Shown piece by piece: positions 14,393 through 22,223 of a stretch of 23,289 nt of DNA. The stretch covers positions 1-23,289 of the forward strand of contig UQGU01000038.1 of assembly GCA_900540635.1 (NCBI GenBank), in the 5' to 3' direction. How positions within the stretch are numbered: position 1 is the stretch's first letter; every line of letters begins with the position of its first letter. Source of the stretch: an uncultured Eubacteriales bacterium. Lineage in GTDB: Bacteria > Bacillota > Clostridia > Oscillospirales > Oscillospiraceae. A program made the translations under genes and the position numbers. The notes beneath the pieces are model-generated. The model saw only the letters and a list, made by a program, of their open reading frames with translations. It was not told the origin of the DNA and did not search any database.

Positions 14393-14902
14393 ATGAACAA
14401 AACCCGTTACCTGACCCAGGCTGCCATTATTGCCGCGCTGTATGCCGTGCTGACCCATATGCAGAATCTGCTGCTGCCTGGAACGACCACCTGGGCCATC
14501 CAGATGCGCATTTCCGAGGCCATGAACGTTCTGGCCTTCTTCACCCCCGCAGCCATCCCTGGCCTGAGCCTTGGCTGCCTGGTGTTCAACCTGACCTATG
14601 CGGGCACGCTGCCTCTGGACTTCCTGGTGGGCACCCTGGCAACCTTTTTGGCGGCTCTGGCTATGTGGAAGACCCGGAATGTGAAAATCGGGAAGCTGCC
14701 CCTGCTGGGACTGGTGATGCCCGCCGTTACCAATGCCTTCCTGGTGGGCTGGGAGCTGACGGTCTATATTGGCGGCGGCTTCGGCATCAATGCTCTGTAT
14801 GTGGCCCTGGGTGAGCTGGCTGTGGTGCTGGTGCTGGGCACGGCGCTGTACTTTGCCATTACTGCCAGGAGCCTGGACAAGAGCGTCCTGGCCCTGGACT
14901 GA
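14393..14902 (+). CDS. queT: Queuosine-precursor transporter (QueT family)
   Basis: The 169-residue product is a small integral membrane protein of the QueT family, the substrate-specific component of an ECF-type importer for queuosine precursors. About five hydrophobic segments are visible, including AAIIAALYAVLTHMQNLLLP, NVLAFFTPAAIPGLSLGCLV, TLPLDFLVGTLATFLAALAM and ELAVVLVLGTALYFAI. The motif RISEAMNVLAFFTPAAIPGL is characteristic of the family. The start at 14393 follows AAAGGAG. A longer frame from 14294 would run through the riboswitch terminator and is rejected. The energising ECF module is not in the window and is usually shared. Regulation by the preQ1-I riboswitch supports the function. 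Confidence 0.93.
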   Translation: MNKTRYLTQAAIIAALYAVLTHMQNLLLPGTTTWAIQMRISEAMNVLAFFTPAAIPGLSLGCLVFNLTYAGTLPLDFLVGTLATFLAALAMWKTRNVKIGKLPLLGLVMPAVTNAFLVGWELTVYIGGGFGINALYVALGELAVVLVLGTALYFAITARSLDKSVLALD

Positions 14903-15008
14903 GGCAGTGCTGCACACATATTTCTCATAAAACGGTAAAAAAATATCGACTTGGCAAGATTCACATGGTTTTTCCTCATTTTTTGGAAATTCTGTGGTAT
15001 CTGCTTTC

Positions 15009-15038
15009 TTGACGGATTCGGTCAAATCGTGGTATAAT
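15009..15038 (+). promoter_or_regulatory. Promoter for the purine operon
   Basis: TTGACG (15009-15014), an 18-base spacer and a perfect TATAAT (15033-15038) lie just ahead of the ZTP riboswitch. Transcription would begin near 15045. Confidence 0.8.
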
Positions 15039-15056
15039 CAACCTATCCAATAAGAA

Positions 15057-15127
15057 CCCTTATGACTGACGGATAAAGTGGAGCACCACGTGGAGTAAGG
15101 GAAGAATTTTTGCCGACCGTCTGGGCT
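15057..15127 (+). promoter_or_regulatory. ZTP (pfl) riboswitch upstream of purE
   Basis: P1 is CCCTTAT (15057-15063) with GTAAGGG (15095-15101). Between them are the conserved GACTGACGG (15064-15072), a GTGG-AGCA-CCAC hairpin and GTGGAG. Downstream is the hallmark 3' element GCCGACCGTCTGGGC (15112-15126), whose CCGTCTGGG can form the pseudoknot with the 5' domain. ZTP/ZMP accumulates when 10-formyl-tetrahydrofolate is short and switches such operons on. The downstream purine genes, with two formyl-folate steps, fit. I see no textbook terminator in the 63 bases before purE, so the expression platform is unclear. Confidence 0.88.
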
Positions 15128-15189
15128 TGCTTGCGTTCCTATATCAGGAGGGTGAGTGGGCCCTTTTCGCTTTTTAAGGAGGTAAAACA

Positions 15190-15684
15190 ATGAAAAAAGT
15201 TGGAATTATCATGGGAAGTGACAGCGATTTGCCGATTTTGCGCAAGTCCATGGATACCTTGAGGGAGCTGGACATTCCCTTTGAATGCCATATCTTCTCG
15301 GCGCACCGCACCCCGGCAGAGGCAAGGGACTTTGCTCTGAATGCCCGGGCCAATGGGTTCGGCGCGCTGATCGCCGCTGCCGGTATGGCGGCCCATCTGG
15401 CCGGGGCCATTGCCGCCAATACCACCCTGCCCGTTATTGGTATCCCCTGCAAAGGGCCGGTTCTGGACGGCATGGATGCCCTGCTTGCCACGGTGCAGAT
15501 GCCCACGGGCATTCCCGTTGCCACGGTTGCCATCAACGGCGGCGCCAATGCAGCCCTGCTGGCTGCCCAGATTTTGGCGGTTTCCGATGAGGACCTTGCC
15601 CGGAAGCTGGACGAAAAGCGGGCAAAGGACGCAAAGAAGGTCCTTGAAAAAGATGCAGCTCTGCAGCAAGAGCTGAACGCATAA
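15190..15684 (+). CDS. purE: N5-carboxyaminoimidazole ribonucleotide mutase
   Basis: The 164-residue product is a PurE, which moves the carboxyl group of N5-CAIR to carbon 4 to make CAIR, step 6 of purine synthesis. The PurE signatures are GSDSDLP at residues 9-15, SAHRTP at 37-42 with catalytic His39, AGMAAHLAG near 65-72 and INGGANAALLAAQIL. Arg40 after His marks class I rather than the class II SAHK form, so a PurK partner would be expected; none is in the window. AAGGAGG lies about 7 bases before the ATG. It is the first gene after the ZTP riboswitch, and purF follows after 13 bases. Confidence 0.97.
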   Translation: MKKVGIIMGSDSDLPILRKSMDTLRELDIPFECHIFSAHRTPAEARDFALNARANGFGALIAAAGMAAHLAGAIAANTTLPVIGIPCKGPVLDGMDALLATVQMPTGIPVATVAINGGANAALLAAQILAVSDEDLARKLDEKRAKDAKKVLEKDAALQQELNA

Positions 15685-15697
15685 AAGGAGGAATACC

Positions 15698-17122
15698 ATG
15701 GGCGGTTTTTTTGGCGCGGTCTCCAAGCGGGACTGCATTCTGGACGTATTCTTCGGCACGGACTACCATTCCCACCTGGGTACCCGTCGGGGCGGCATGG
15801 CGGCCTACGATTCCCAGCTGGGTCTCCAGCGGGAAATTCACAATATTGAAAATTCTCCCTTCCGAACCAAATTCGACGGCATTCTGAACGAGATGAAGGG
15901 CACCAGCGCCATCGGCTGCATTTCCGATACGGACCCCCAGCCTCTGCTGATCCGGTCCAACCTGGGCACCTACGCCATCTGCACCATCGGCATCATCAAC
16001 AACGCGGAGGCCCTGCTGCAGCAGTACCTGTCCTTCAGCGGCGGCCATTTCGATGCCATGAGCGGGGGAAAGGTCAACTCCAATGAGCTGATCTCCGCCC
16101 TGATCGATCAGAAGAGCTCCTTTGCGGAAGGGATTCGTTTTGCCCAGGACCTGATCGAGGGGACGGCCTCCATTTTGATTTTAAAAGATGACGGCCATTT
16201 GATCGCCGCACGGGACAAGCTGGGCCGCCTGCCCATCATCCTGGAAAAGAACGAGGATGGCTTCTGCGTTACCTTCGAGGACTACGCCGGTGAAAAGTTG
16301 GGCTATACCTATTGCCGGGAGCTGGGCCCCGGCGAGGCGGTGGAGCTGACGCCGGAGGGGGAGACCGTGCTGCTGGCGCCCCGGAAGAAGAAAAAGATCT
16401 GCGCCTTCCTCTGGTCCTACTATGGCTATCCCACCTCCTGCTATGAGGGCAAGAATGTGGAGGTCATGCGCTACCGCAACGGCCAGATCATGGCCAAGGC
16501 CGACAAGGAAAACGGCATTGCCCAGGATATCGACTATGTGGGCGGTGTGCCGGACTCCGGAACCCCCCACGCCATTGGCTATGCCAATGAAAGCGGCGTG
16601 CCCTTTGCCCGGCCCTTTATCAAATACACCCCCACCTGGCCCAGAAGCTTCATGCCCTCCAACCAGAGTGAGCGGAATATGGTTGCCAAAATGAAACAGA
16701 TTCCCGTGGACGAGCTGATCAGGGACAAGAAGCTGCTGTTTGTGGACGACTCCATCGTCCGGGGCACCCAGCTGCGGGAGACGGTGGATTTCCTCTATGA
16801 GCACGGAGCCAAGGATGTACACATCCGCTCCGCCTGCCCGCCCATCCTTTACGCCTGCAAGTACCTGAATTTCTCCCGGTCCAATTCCGAAAACGAACTC
16901 ATTGCCCGGGCTACCATCCTGGAGCTGGAGGGCGAAGAGGGCTTCAACCATCTGGATGAATACATGGACGGAACCACCGAGCGGGGCAAGAAGCTGCGCC
17001 AGACCATCTGCGACAAGCTGCATTTCTCCACCCTGGAGTATCAGACATTGGAGGGCATTCTGGAGGCCATCGACCTGCCGGAATGCGATGTGTGCACCTA
17101 CTGCTGGAACGGCAAAGAATAA
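15698..17122 (+). CDS. purF: PurF-like amidophosphoribosyltransferase lacking the N-terminal Cys
   Basis: The 474-residue product has the PurF layout: an Ntn-type glutaminase domain (residues ~1-230) and a phosphoribosyltransferase domain with the PRPP loop VDDSIVRGT at 349-357 and GVPDSGTPHAIGYA before it. It would make phosphoribosylamine, the first committed purine step. Cys235, Cys387 and Cys463/466/469 line up with the 4Fe-4S ligands of the Bacillus enzyme. The oddity is the N-terminus, MGGFFGAVSKRDC: residue 2, which should be the catalytic Cys after Met removal, is Gly. The only nearby Cys is at 13. The start is firm (AGGAGG 7 bases upstream) and no propeptide ending in Cys is encoded ahead. 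The enzyme may use free ammonia. I recall similar proteins in other Clostridia and Bacteroides. Confidence 0.9.
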   Translation: MGGFFGAVSKRDCILDVFFGTDYHSHLGTRRGGMAAYDSQLGLQREIHNIENSPFRTKFDGILNEMKGTSAIGCISDTDPQPLLIRSNLGTYAICTIGIINNAEALLQQYLSFSGGHFDAMSGGKVNSNELISALIDQKSSFAEGIRFAQDLIEGTASILILKDDGHLIAARDKLGRLPIILEKNEDGFCVTFEDYAGEKLGYTYCRELGPGEAVELTPEGETVLLAPRKKKKICAFLWSYYGYPTSCYEGKNVEVMRYRNGQIMAKADKENGIAQDIDYVGGVPDSGTPHAIGYANESGVPFARPFIKYTPTWPRSFMPSNQSERNMVAKMKQIPVDELIRDKKLLFVDDSIVRGTQLRETVDFLYEHGAKDVHIRSACPPILYACKYLNFSRSNSENELIARATILELEGEEGFNHLDEYMDGTTERGKKLRQTICDKLHFSTLEYQTLEGILEAIDLPECDVCTYCWNGKE

Positions 17123-17141
17123 AATATAAAGGAGAATACCC

Positions 17142-18191
17142 ATGGATCACAAGAATTCTCAGTCTGCCAGCTACGCCGCTGCCGGTGTAGACATTACTGC
17201 CGGCTACAAGGCCGTGGAGCTCATGAAAAAGCACGTGGCACGGACCCGCAACGAGGGGTGCCTCGACGATGTGGGCGGCTTTGGCGGCTGCTTCGGTCTG
17301 CCGGTTGCCGGTATGGAGGAGCCTGTGCTGGTTTCCGGTACCGACGGCGTGGGCACCAAGCTGCGCATTGCCCAGCTGCTTGATAAGCACGATACCATCG
17401 GTATCGACTGCGTGGCCATGTGCGTCAACGATGTGATCTGCTGCGGCGCAAGGCCTCTGTTCTTCCTGGACTATATCGCCTGCGGCAAGAATGTGCCCGA
17501 GCGAATTGCGGAGATCGTGGGCGGCGTGGCCGAGGGCTGCGTCCAGTCCGGCTCTGCCCTGATTGGCGGCGAGACCGCCGAACATCCCGGCATGATGCCC
17601 GTGGACGACTACGATCTGGCGGGTTTCAGCGTGGGCATTGTGGATAAGAAGAAAATCATCGACAATACCCGGATGCGCGCCGGGGATGTGGTCATTGCCC
17701 TGGCCTCTACCGGCGTCCATTCCAACGGCTTCAGCCTGGTGCGGAAGGTCTTTGATGTGGAGCATAACCCCGACCTGAAAAACCCCTGTGAAGCCCTGGG
17801 AGGCAAGTCCGTTCTGGAAACCCTGCTGACCCCTACCAAAATCTATGTTAAGAGCGTTCTGGCTCTGCTGGAAAAGGTGGATGTCAAGGGCATCAGCCAT
17901 ATCACCGGCGGCGGCTTCTATGAGAACATCCCCCGCAGCATCCCCGATGGCCTGTGCGCCAAGATCAGGAAGAGCGATGTGCGGGTGCTGCCCATCTTTA
18001 AGCTCATTGCCGAAACCGGAAATATCCCCGAGCGGGACATGTTCAATACCTTCAATATGGGCGTTGGCATGAGCGTGGTGGTTCCTGCCGAGCAGGTGGA
18101 TACCGCCCTGGAGATCCTGACGGCTCACGGAGAGACTGCCTATGTCATCGGCCGGATTGTGGAGAACGAGGAAAAGGTGATTCTGGAGTGA
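17142..18191 (+). CDS. purM: Phosphoribosylformylglycinamidine cyclo-ligase (AIR synthetase)
   Basis: The 349-residue product is a PurM, closing FGAM to AIR with ATP, step 5 of purine synthesis. The opening SYAAAGVDITAGYKAVELMK and the glycine-rich LDDVGGFGG lead into SGTDGVGTKL (65-74), the ATP/Mg loop. DCVAMCVNDVICCGARPLFF, IGGETAEHPGM and STGVHSNGFSLVRKVF follow, all PurM signatures, and the C-terminal half has HITGGGFYENIPR. The length is typical. AAAGGAG precedes the ATG. Its stop overlaps the purN start by 4 bases (GTGA), so translation is coupled. Confidence 0.98.
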   Translation: MDHKNSQSASYAAAGVDITAGYKAVELMKKHVARTRNEGCLDDVGGFGGCFGLPVAGMEEPVLVSGTDGVGTKLRIAQLLDKHDTIGIDCVAMCVNDVICCGARPLFFLDYIACGKNVPERIAEIVGGVAEGCVQSGSALIGGETAEHPGMMPVDDYDLAGFSVGIVDKKKIIDNTRMRAGDVVIALASTGVHSNGFSLVRKVFDVEHNPDLKNPCEALGGKSVLETLLTPTKIYVKSVLALLEKVDVKGISHITGGGFYENIPRSIPDGLCAKIRKSDVRVLPIFKLIAETGNIPERDMFNTFNMGVGMSVVVPAEQVDTALEILTAHGETAYVIGRIVENEEKVILE

Positions 18192-18796
18192 AAACCAAGA
18201 TTGCGGTCCTGGTCTCCGGCGGCGGAACCAATTTGCAGGCCTTGCTGGATGCTCAGAAGTCCGGTGTGCTGTGCAGCGGCGAAATTGCCCTGGTGGTGTC
18301 CAACAATGCGGGGGCCTTTGCCCTGGAGCGGGCGAAGAATGCCGGGGTCCCTACGGCTGTGCTGCTCAAAAAAGAGCTGGGCGGCCAGGCGGGCTTTGAG
18401 AAAGCCCTGGGGGAGACGCTGAAAGAACACGGCATTCAGGTGATCATTCTGGCGGGCTTCATGAGCATTCTCTCCGGGGATTTTACGAAGCAGTATCCCA
18501 GACGCATTCTGAATGTGCATCCGTCTCTGATTCCTGCCTTCTGCGGCGCGGGCTTCTATGGACTGCGGGTTCATGAAGCGGCGCTTCGCTATGGCGTCAA
18601 GGTCACAGGCGCTACGGTGCATTTTGTCAACGAGATCCCGGACGGGGGAGAGATCATCGCCCAAAAGAGCGTGGATATCCTGCCCGGGGATACCCCTGAG
18701 CGCCTGCAGCGGCGGGTCATGGAGCAGGCGGAGTGGATCCTGCTGCCGAGAGCTGCCGAGCAGGTATGCGCCCAAATCCAGAATTCGGAGGAGTAA
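18188..18796 (+). CDS. purN: Phosphoribosylglycinamide formyltransferase
   Basis: The 202-residue product is a folate-dependent GAR transformylase, which transfers a formyl group from 10-formyl-THF to GAR. The phosphate loop SGGGTNLQALLDA (10-22) and the catalytic triad are visible: Asn109 and His111 in LNVHPSLIPAF, and Asp152 in NEIPDGGEIIAQ. It starts with GTG overlapping the purM stop; no other start fits the family N-terminus (KIAVLVSGGGTN). The purO-type gene begins 3 bases after the stop. As a 10-formyl-folate user, it fits control by the ZTP switch. Confidence 0.97.
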   Translation: MKTKIAVLVSGGGTNLQALLDAQKSGVLCSGEIALVVSNNAGAFALERAKNAGVPTAVLLKKELGGQAGFEKALGETLKEHGIQVIILAGFMSILSGDFTKQYPRRILNVHPSLIPAFCGAGFYGLRVHEAALRYGVKVTGATVHFVNEIPDGGEIIAQKSVDILPGDTPERLQRRVMEQAEWILLPRAAEQVCAQIQNSEE

Positions 18797-18799
18797 AGG

Positions 18800-19513
18800 A
18801 TGAACGTTTACGAAATCGGTTCCATGGAGGAGAAGCTTTCCTCCAATACTTACCCCGGCCGGGGCATTGTCCTGGGGCTTACCCCGGACGGAAAGCAGGC
18901 TGTGGCCGCCTATTTCATCATGGGCCGCAGCGTCAACAGCCGCAACCGCATTTTTGCTCTGGAGCCCGACGGCATTCGCACGGAGGCCTATGACCCCAGC
19001 AAAATGGAGGACCCCAGCCTGATTATTTATCACCCCGTCCGTCAGCTGGGCCGGGCACTGATTGTCACCAACGGCGACCAGACCGATACCATCCGGGAAT
19101 TCCTGGAAAAGGGGAAGACCATGGAAGAGGCCCTGCGTACCCGGAAATTTGAGCACGACGGTCCCAATTGGACCCCCCGTATCTCCGGCCTGCTGAGCCC
19201 GGACGGCAGCTATAAAATGTCCATTCTGAAAGCTTCTGATCCGGAAGGAACCGGCTGCAACCGCTATACCTACGATTATGATCCCATTCCCGGCCTGGGC
19301 CATTTCCTGCATACCTATGTCTGCAACGGAAACCCTGTGATCCCAACTTTCCAGGGGGAACCTGAGCGGGTGGCCATCCCTCAGGATATGGAGTCCTTTG
19401 TGGAAATGCTGTGGAATAACCTGAACGAGGACAACAAGATCTCCTTGTTTGTCCGCTATACGGACCTTGCCACCGGTGAATTCCGGCAGAAGGTCATCAA
19501 CCGCTACGAATAA
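18800..19513 (+). CDS. purO: IMP cyclohydrolase, PurO-like
   Basis: The 237-residue product resembles the archaeal-type IMP cyclohydrolase PurO, which closes FAICAR to IMP, the last purine step. Features I recognise are the opening YPGRGIVLGLTPDGKQAVAA, the YFIMGRSVNSRNRIF segment, RTRKFEHDGPNWTPRISG and LKASDPEGTGCNRY. It has no similarity to the PurH N-terminal cyclohydrolase domain. The next gene is an AICAR formyltransferase that lacks exactly that domain, which supports this role strongly. GGAGGAG lies before the ATG, overlapping the purN stop. The start is close to the family's usual N-terminus. Confidence 0.9.
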   Translation: MNVYEIGSMEEKLSSNTYPGRGIVLGLTPDGKQAVAAYFIMGRSVNSRNRIFALEPDGIRTEAYDPSKMEDPSLIIYHPVRQLGRALIVTNGDQTDTIREFLEKGKTMEEALRTRKFEHDGPNWTPRISGLLSPDGSYKMSILKASDPEGTGCNRYTYDYDPIPGLGHFLHTYVCNGNPVIPTFQGEPERVAIPQDMESFVEMLWNNLNEDNKISLFVRYTDLATGEFRQKVINRYE

Positions 19514-19524
19514 GGAGGCTGACC

Positions 19525-20709
19525 ATGAAAGAATTCGAACTGAAATACGGCTGCAACCCCAACCAGAAGCCCGCCTCTATCTATATGGCTGACGGCTCTG
19601 ATCTGCCCATTACGGTGCTCAACGGCCGCCCCGGCTACATCAACTTCCTGGATGCCCTGAATTCCTATCAGCTGGTCAAGGAACTGAAGGAAGCAACGGG
19701 CCTGTGCGCCGTGACCTCCTTCAAGCATGTGTCTCCCACCTCTGCCGCAGTGGGCAAGGTGCTGCCGGAGAATCTGAAAAAGGCCTGCTTTGTAGACGAC
19801 GTGGATGGGCTGGACGAAAGCCCTCTGGCCTGCGCCTATGCCCGGGCCCGGGGTACGGACCGGATGTGCTCCTTCGGCGACTGGGTGGCCCTTTCTGATG
19901 TCTGCGACGTCACCACCGCCAAGCTCATCGCCAGGGAGGTTTCCGATGGCGTCATCGCCCCCGGCTACAGCGAGGAGGCTCTGGCGATCCTCAAGACCAA
20001 GCGCAAGGGCAATTACAACATTGTCGCCATTGACGAAACTTATGTCCCCGCGCCTCAGGAGACCAAGATGGTCTATGGCGTCACCTTCCGGCAGGGCCGG
20101 AACAATTTCAAGATCGATGCATCTCTGCTGACGAATCTGGTCACCGAAAACAAAGAGCTCCCCGAGAGTGCCAAAATCGACCTGATCGTGGCCCTGATCA
20201 CTCTGAAATACACCCAGTCCAATTCCGTGTGCTTTGCCTATGACGGCCAGGCCATCGGCGTGGGCGCCGGGCAGCAGTCCCGGATCCACTGTACCCGTCT
20301 GGCAGGCTCCAAGGCGGACACCTGGTTCCTGCGGCAGCATCCCAAGACCCTGGCGCTCCCCTTCCGGGAAGACCTGGGCCGCCCCAACCGGGACAATGTC
20401 ATTGACGGCTATATCAACGGCAACGAAGAGGACGTGTGCGCCGAGGGTATCTGGCAGAACTACTTCACGGAGCGCCCCGAGCCCCTTACCGCTGAGGACA
20501 AGCGGGCATTTCTGGGAGCCATCCGGGGCGTGTCCCTGGGTTCCGACGCCTTCTTCCCCTTTGCGGACAACATCAAGCGGGCCTATGCCTCCGGCGTCAG
20601 CTATATCGCCCAGCCCGGCGGCTCCATCCGGGACGATCTGGTCATTGAAGAGTGCAACAAAGATGGCATTGTCATGGCCTTCACCGGCATGCGGCTGTTC
20701 CATCATTAA
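19525..20709 (+). CDS. AICAR formyltransferase only (PurH C-terminal-type, PurV)
   Basis: The 394-residue product corresponds to the AICAR transformylase part of PurH and lacks the ~190-residue N-terminal IMP cyclohydrolase domain. It begins FELKYGCNPNQKPASIY, the start of that domain in bifunctional PurH, so this is a natural single-domain form (called PurV in some literature). The catalytic Lys67-His68 are in TSFKHVSPTSAA, and ARARGTDRMCSFGDWVALSD, TLKYTQSNSVCFAYDGQ, GAGQQSRIHCTRLAG and GSIRDD follow. It converts AICAR and 10-formyl-THF to FAICAR, which the upstream PurO would cyclise. AAGGAGG precedes the ATG. A MITE-like element follows the stop after 9 bases. Confidence 0.95.
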   Translation: MKEFELKYGCNPNQKPASIYMADGSDLPITVLNGRPGYINFLDALNSYQLVKELKEATGLCAVTSFKHVSPTSAAVGKVLPENLKKACFVDDVDGLDESPLACAYARARGTDRMCSFGDWVALSDVCDVTTAKLIAREVSDGVIAPGYSEEALAILKTKRKGNYNIVAIDETYVPAPQETKMVYGVTFRQGRNNFKIDASLLTNLVTENKELPESAKIDLIVALITLKYTQSNSVCFAYDGQAIGVGAGQQSRIHCTRLAGSKADTWFLRQHPKTLALPFREDLGRPNRDNVIDGYINGNEEDVCAEGIWQNYFTERPEPLTAEDKRAFLGAIRGVSLGSDAFFPFADNIKRAYASGVSYIAQPGGSIRDDLVIEECNKDGIVMAFTGMRLFHH

Positions 20710-20718
20710 ATGATAAAA

Positions 20719-20907
20719 GCCTTCCCTTGGGGGAAGGTGGCACGGCGAAGCCGTGACGGATGAGGGGCGGCAAAGACTGATCATTCCGTGCGGCCTTTGC
20801 AGACGCCCGAATCCCTCAAAACCGTTTCCCTGTGGGAGTTGTTCCTTATTTTACCTGATTCCGCCCCTCATCTGCCACTGCGGCGGCACCTTCCCCCAGG
20901 GGAAGGC
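20719..20907. mobile_element. MITE-like element with terminal inverted repeats
   Basis: The ends of this 189-base segment are long inverted repeats. GCCTTCCCTTGGGGGAAGG (20719-20737) and GATGAGGGGCGG (20759-20770) on the left match GGCGG... on the right read in reverse: CCGCCCCTCATC (20861-20872) and CACCTTCCCCCAGGGGAAGGC (20887-20907 region). It has no coding capacity. I recall very similar repeats scattered through gut Clostridia genomes. The centre (20771-20860) is unrelated to the ends. No clear target duplication is visible. The right-end stem CCTTCCCC-CA-GGGGAAGG, followed by GGGGGTTTTT, may also act as a terminator. Confidence 0.75.
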
Positions 20908-20933
20908 AGGGGGTTTTTGAAAGGATGATATAC

Positions 20934-22202
20934 ATGAGAATTCTGGTAGTCGGCGGCGGCGGGCGGGAGCACGCCATCATCAAGAAGCTGAAAGAAAATA
21001 AGTCCGTAGAGGTTATCTATGCCCTGCCCGGCAACGGCGGCATCGCAAGGGACGCGGTCTGTGTGCCCATCGGGGCAACGGATATTGCCAAAATCGTAGA
21101 TTTTGCGGTGGAAAACAAAATTGACTATGCCGTTGTTGCCCCGGACGATCCCCTGGTGCTGGGCGCTGTGGATGCGCTGGAGGAAAAGGGCATTCCCTGC
21201 TTCGGCCCCAGAGCCAATGCAGCCATCATCGAGGGCAGCAAGGTGTTTTCCAAGAACCTCATGAAGAAGTACGGCATCCCCACGGCGGAATACGAAGTGT
21301 TCAACGATATGGCTTCTGCCCTCCAATATCTGGAGACCGCCCCCATCCCCACGGTCATCAAGGCCGACGGTCTGGCCCTGGGCAAGGGCGTGATCATTGC
21401 CCAGACCCGGGAAGAGGCTATGAACGCCGTCAAATCCATGATGGCGGACAAGGTCTTCGGCAAGAGCGGCGAACACATTGTCATTGAGGAATTCCTCACC
21501 GGGCCGGAGGTCAGCGTTCTGTCCTTTACGGATGGAAAGACAGTTAAGCCTATGGTTTCCTCCATGGATCACAAGCGGGCAGGGGACGGAGACACCGGCC
21601 TGAATACCGGCGGCATGGGCACCGTGGCTCCCAATCCCTATTACACCGAGGCAGTGGCCAAGCAGTGCATGGCTGAGATTTTCCTGCCCACCATCCGCGC
21701 CATGAACGCCGAGGGCCGGTCCTTTAAGGGCTGCCTGTACTTCGGCTTGATGCTGACGCCCAAGGGCCCCAAGGTCATTGAGTACAACTGCCGCTTCGGC
21801 GATCCGGAAACCCAGGTGGTGCTGCCCCTTCTGGAAAGCGACCTGCTGACTGTTATGCAGGCAACCACCAATGGATGCCTGGCTGAGACAGAGGTGAAAT
21901 TCTCCAAGAAAAACGCCTGCTGCGTCATCAAGGCTTCTAAGGGTTACCCCGTGTCCTACAAGAAGGGCTTCCCCTTGACCATGACCGAGGAGGCCGAGAA
22001 GCACACCTATGTGGCCGGTGCTAAGCTGGATGAGAATGGCGTTCTCGTCACCTCCGGCGGCCGGGTTACCGGCACCACCGCCGTGGCGGATACTCTGGAA
22101 GCAGCCATTCGGGAGGCATACCGCCTTTCCGATGGGGTCCAGTTTGAAAATGCCTACCGCAGAAGTGATATCGGACAGCGGGCTTTGCAGGCCCTGAAAT
22201 AA
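20934..22202 (+). CDS. purD: Phosphoribosylamine-glycine ligase (GAR synthetase)
   Basis: The 422-residue product is an ATP-grasp enzyme joining glycine to phosphoribosylamine, the second step of purine synthesis. It opens MRILVVGGGGREHAIIKKL, with the family's nucleotide loop. The ATP-grasp core has PTVIKADGLALGKGVIIAQ, IVIEEFLTGPEVSVLSFTDG, HKRAGDGDTGLNTGGMG and EYNCRFGDPETQ, and ends in the usual C-terminal domain. An upstream ATG at 20925 is in frame, but it overlaps the ribosome site. AAGGA is 8 bases before the ATG at 20934, and the family starts MRILVVG. It is separated from the AICAR formyltransferase gene by the MITE-like element. purL follows after 21 bases. Confidence 0.97.
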   Translation: MRILVVGGGGREHAIIKKLKENKSVEVIYALPGNGGIARDAVCVPIGATDIAKIVDFAVENKIDYAVVAPDDPLVLGAVDALEEKGIPCFGPRANAAIIEGSKVFSKNLMKKYGIPTAEYEVFNDMASALQYLETAPIPTVIKADGLALGKGVIIAQTREEAMNAVKSMMADKVFGKSGEHIVIEEFLTGPEVSVLSFTDGKTVKPMVSSMDHKRAGDGDTGLNTGGMGTVAPNPYYTEAVAKQCMAEIFLPTIRAMNAEGRSFKGCLYFGLMLTPKGPKVIEYNCRFGDPETQVVLPLLESDLLTVMQATTNGCLAETEVKFSKKNACCVIKASKGYPVSYKKGFPLTMTEEAEKHTYVAGAKLDENGVLVTSGGRVTGTTAVADTLEAAIREAYRLSDGVQFENAYRRSDIGQRALQALK

Positions 22203-22223
22203 AGAACCGGAGGAAAATGCTCT

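Noticed and set aside
12547..14400. 617-residue minus-strand open frame opposite the M18 aminopeptidase
   Set aside because: It crosses a perfect terminator and a riboswitch on the plus strand, and its translation is typical antisense shadow.
15039..15189. Guanine-type purine riboswitch or 6S RNA upstream of purE
   Set aside because: Both are common at this position, but the GACTGACGG and CCGTCTGGGC elements with the CCAC hairpin match ZTP instead.
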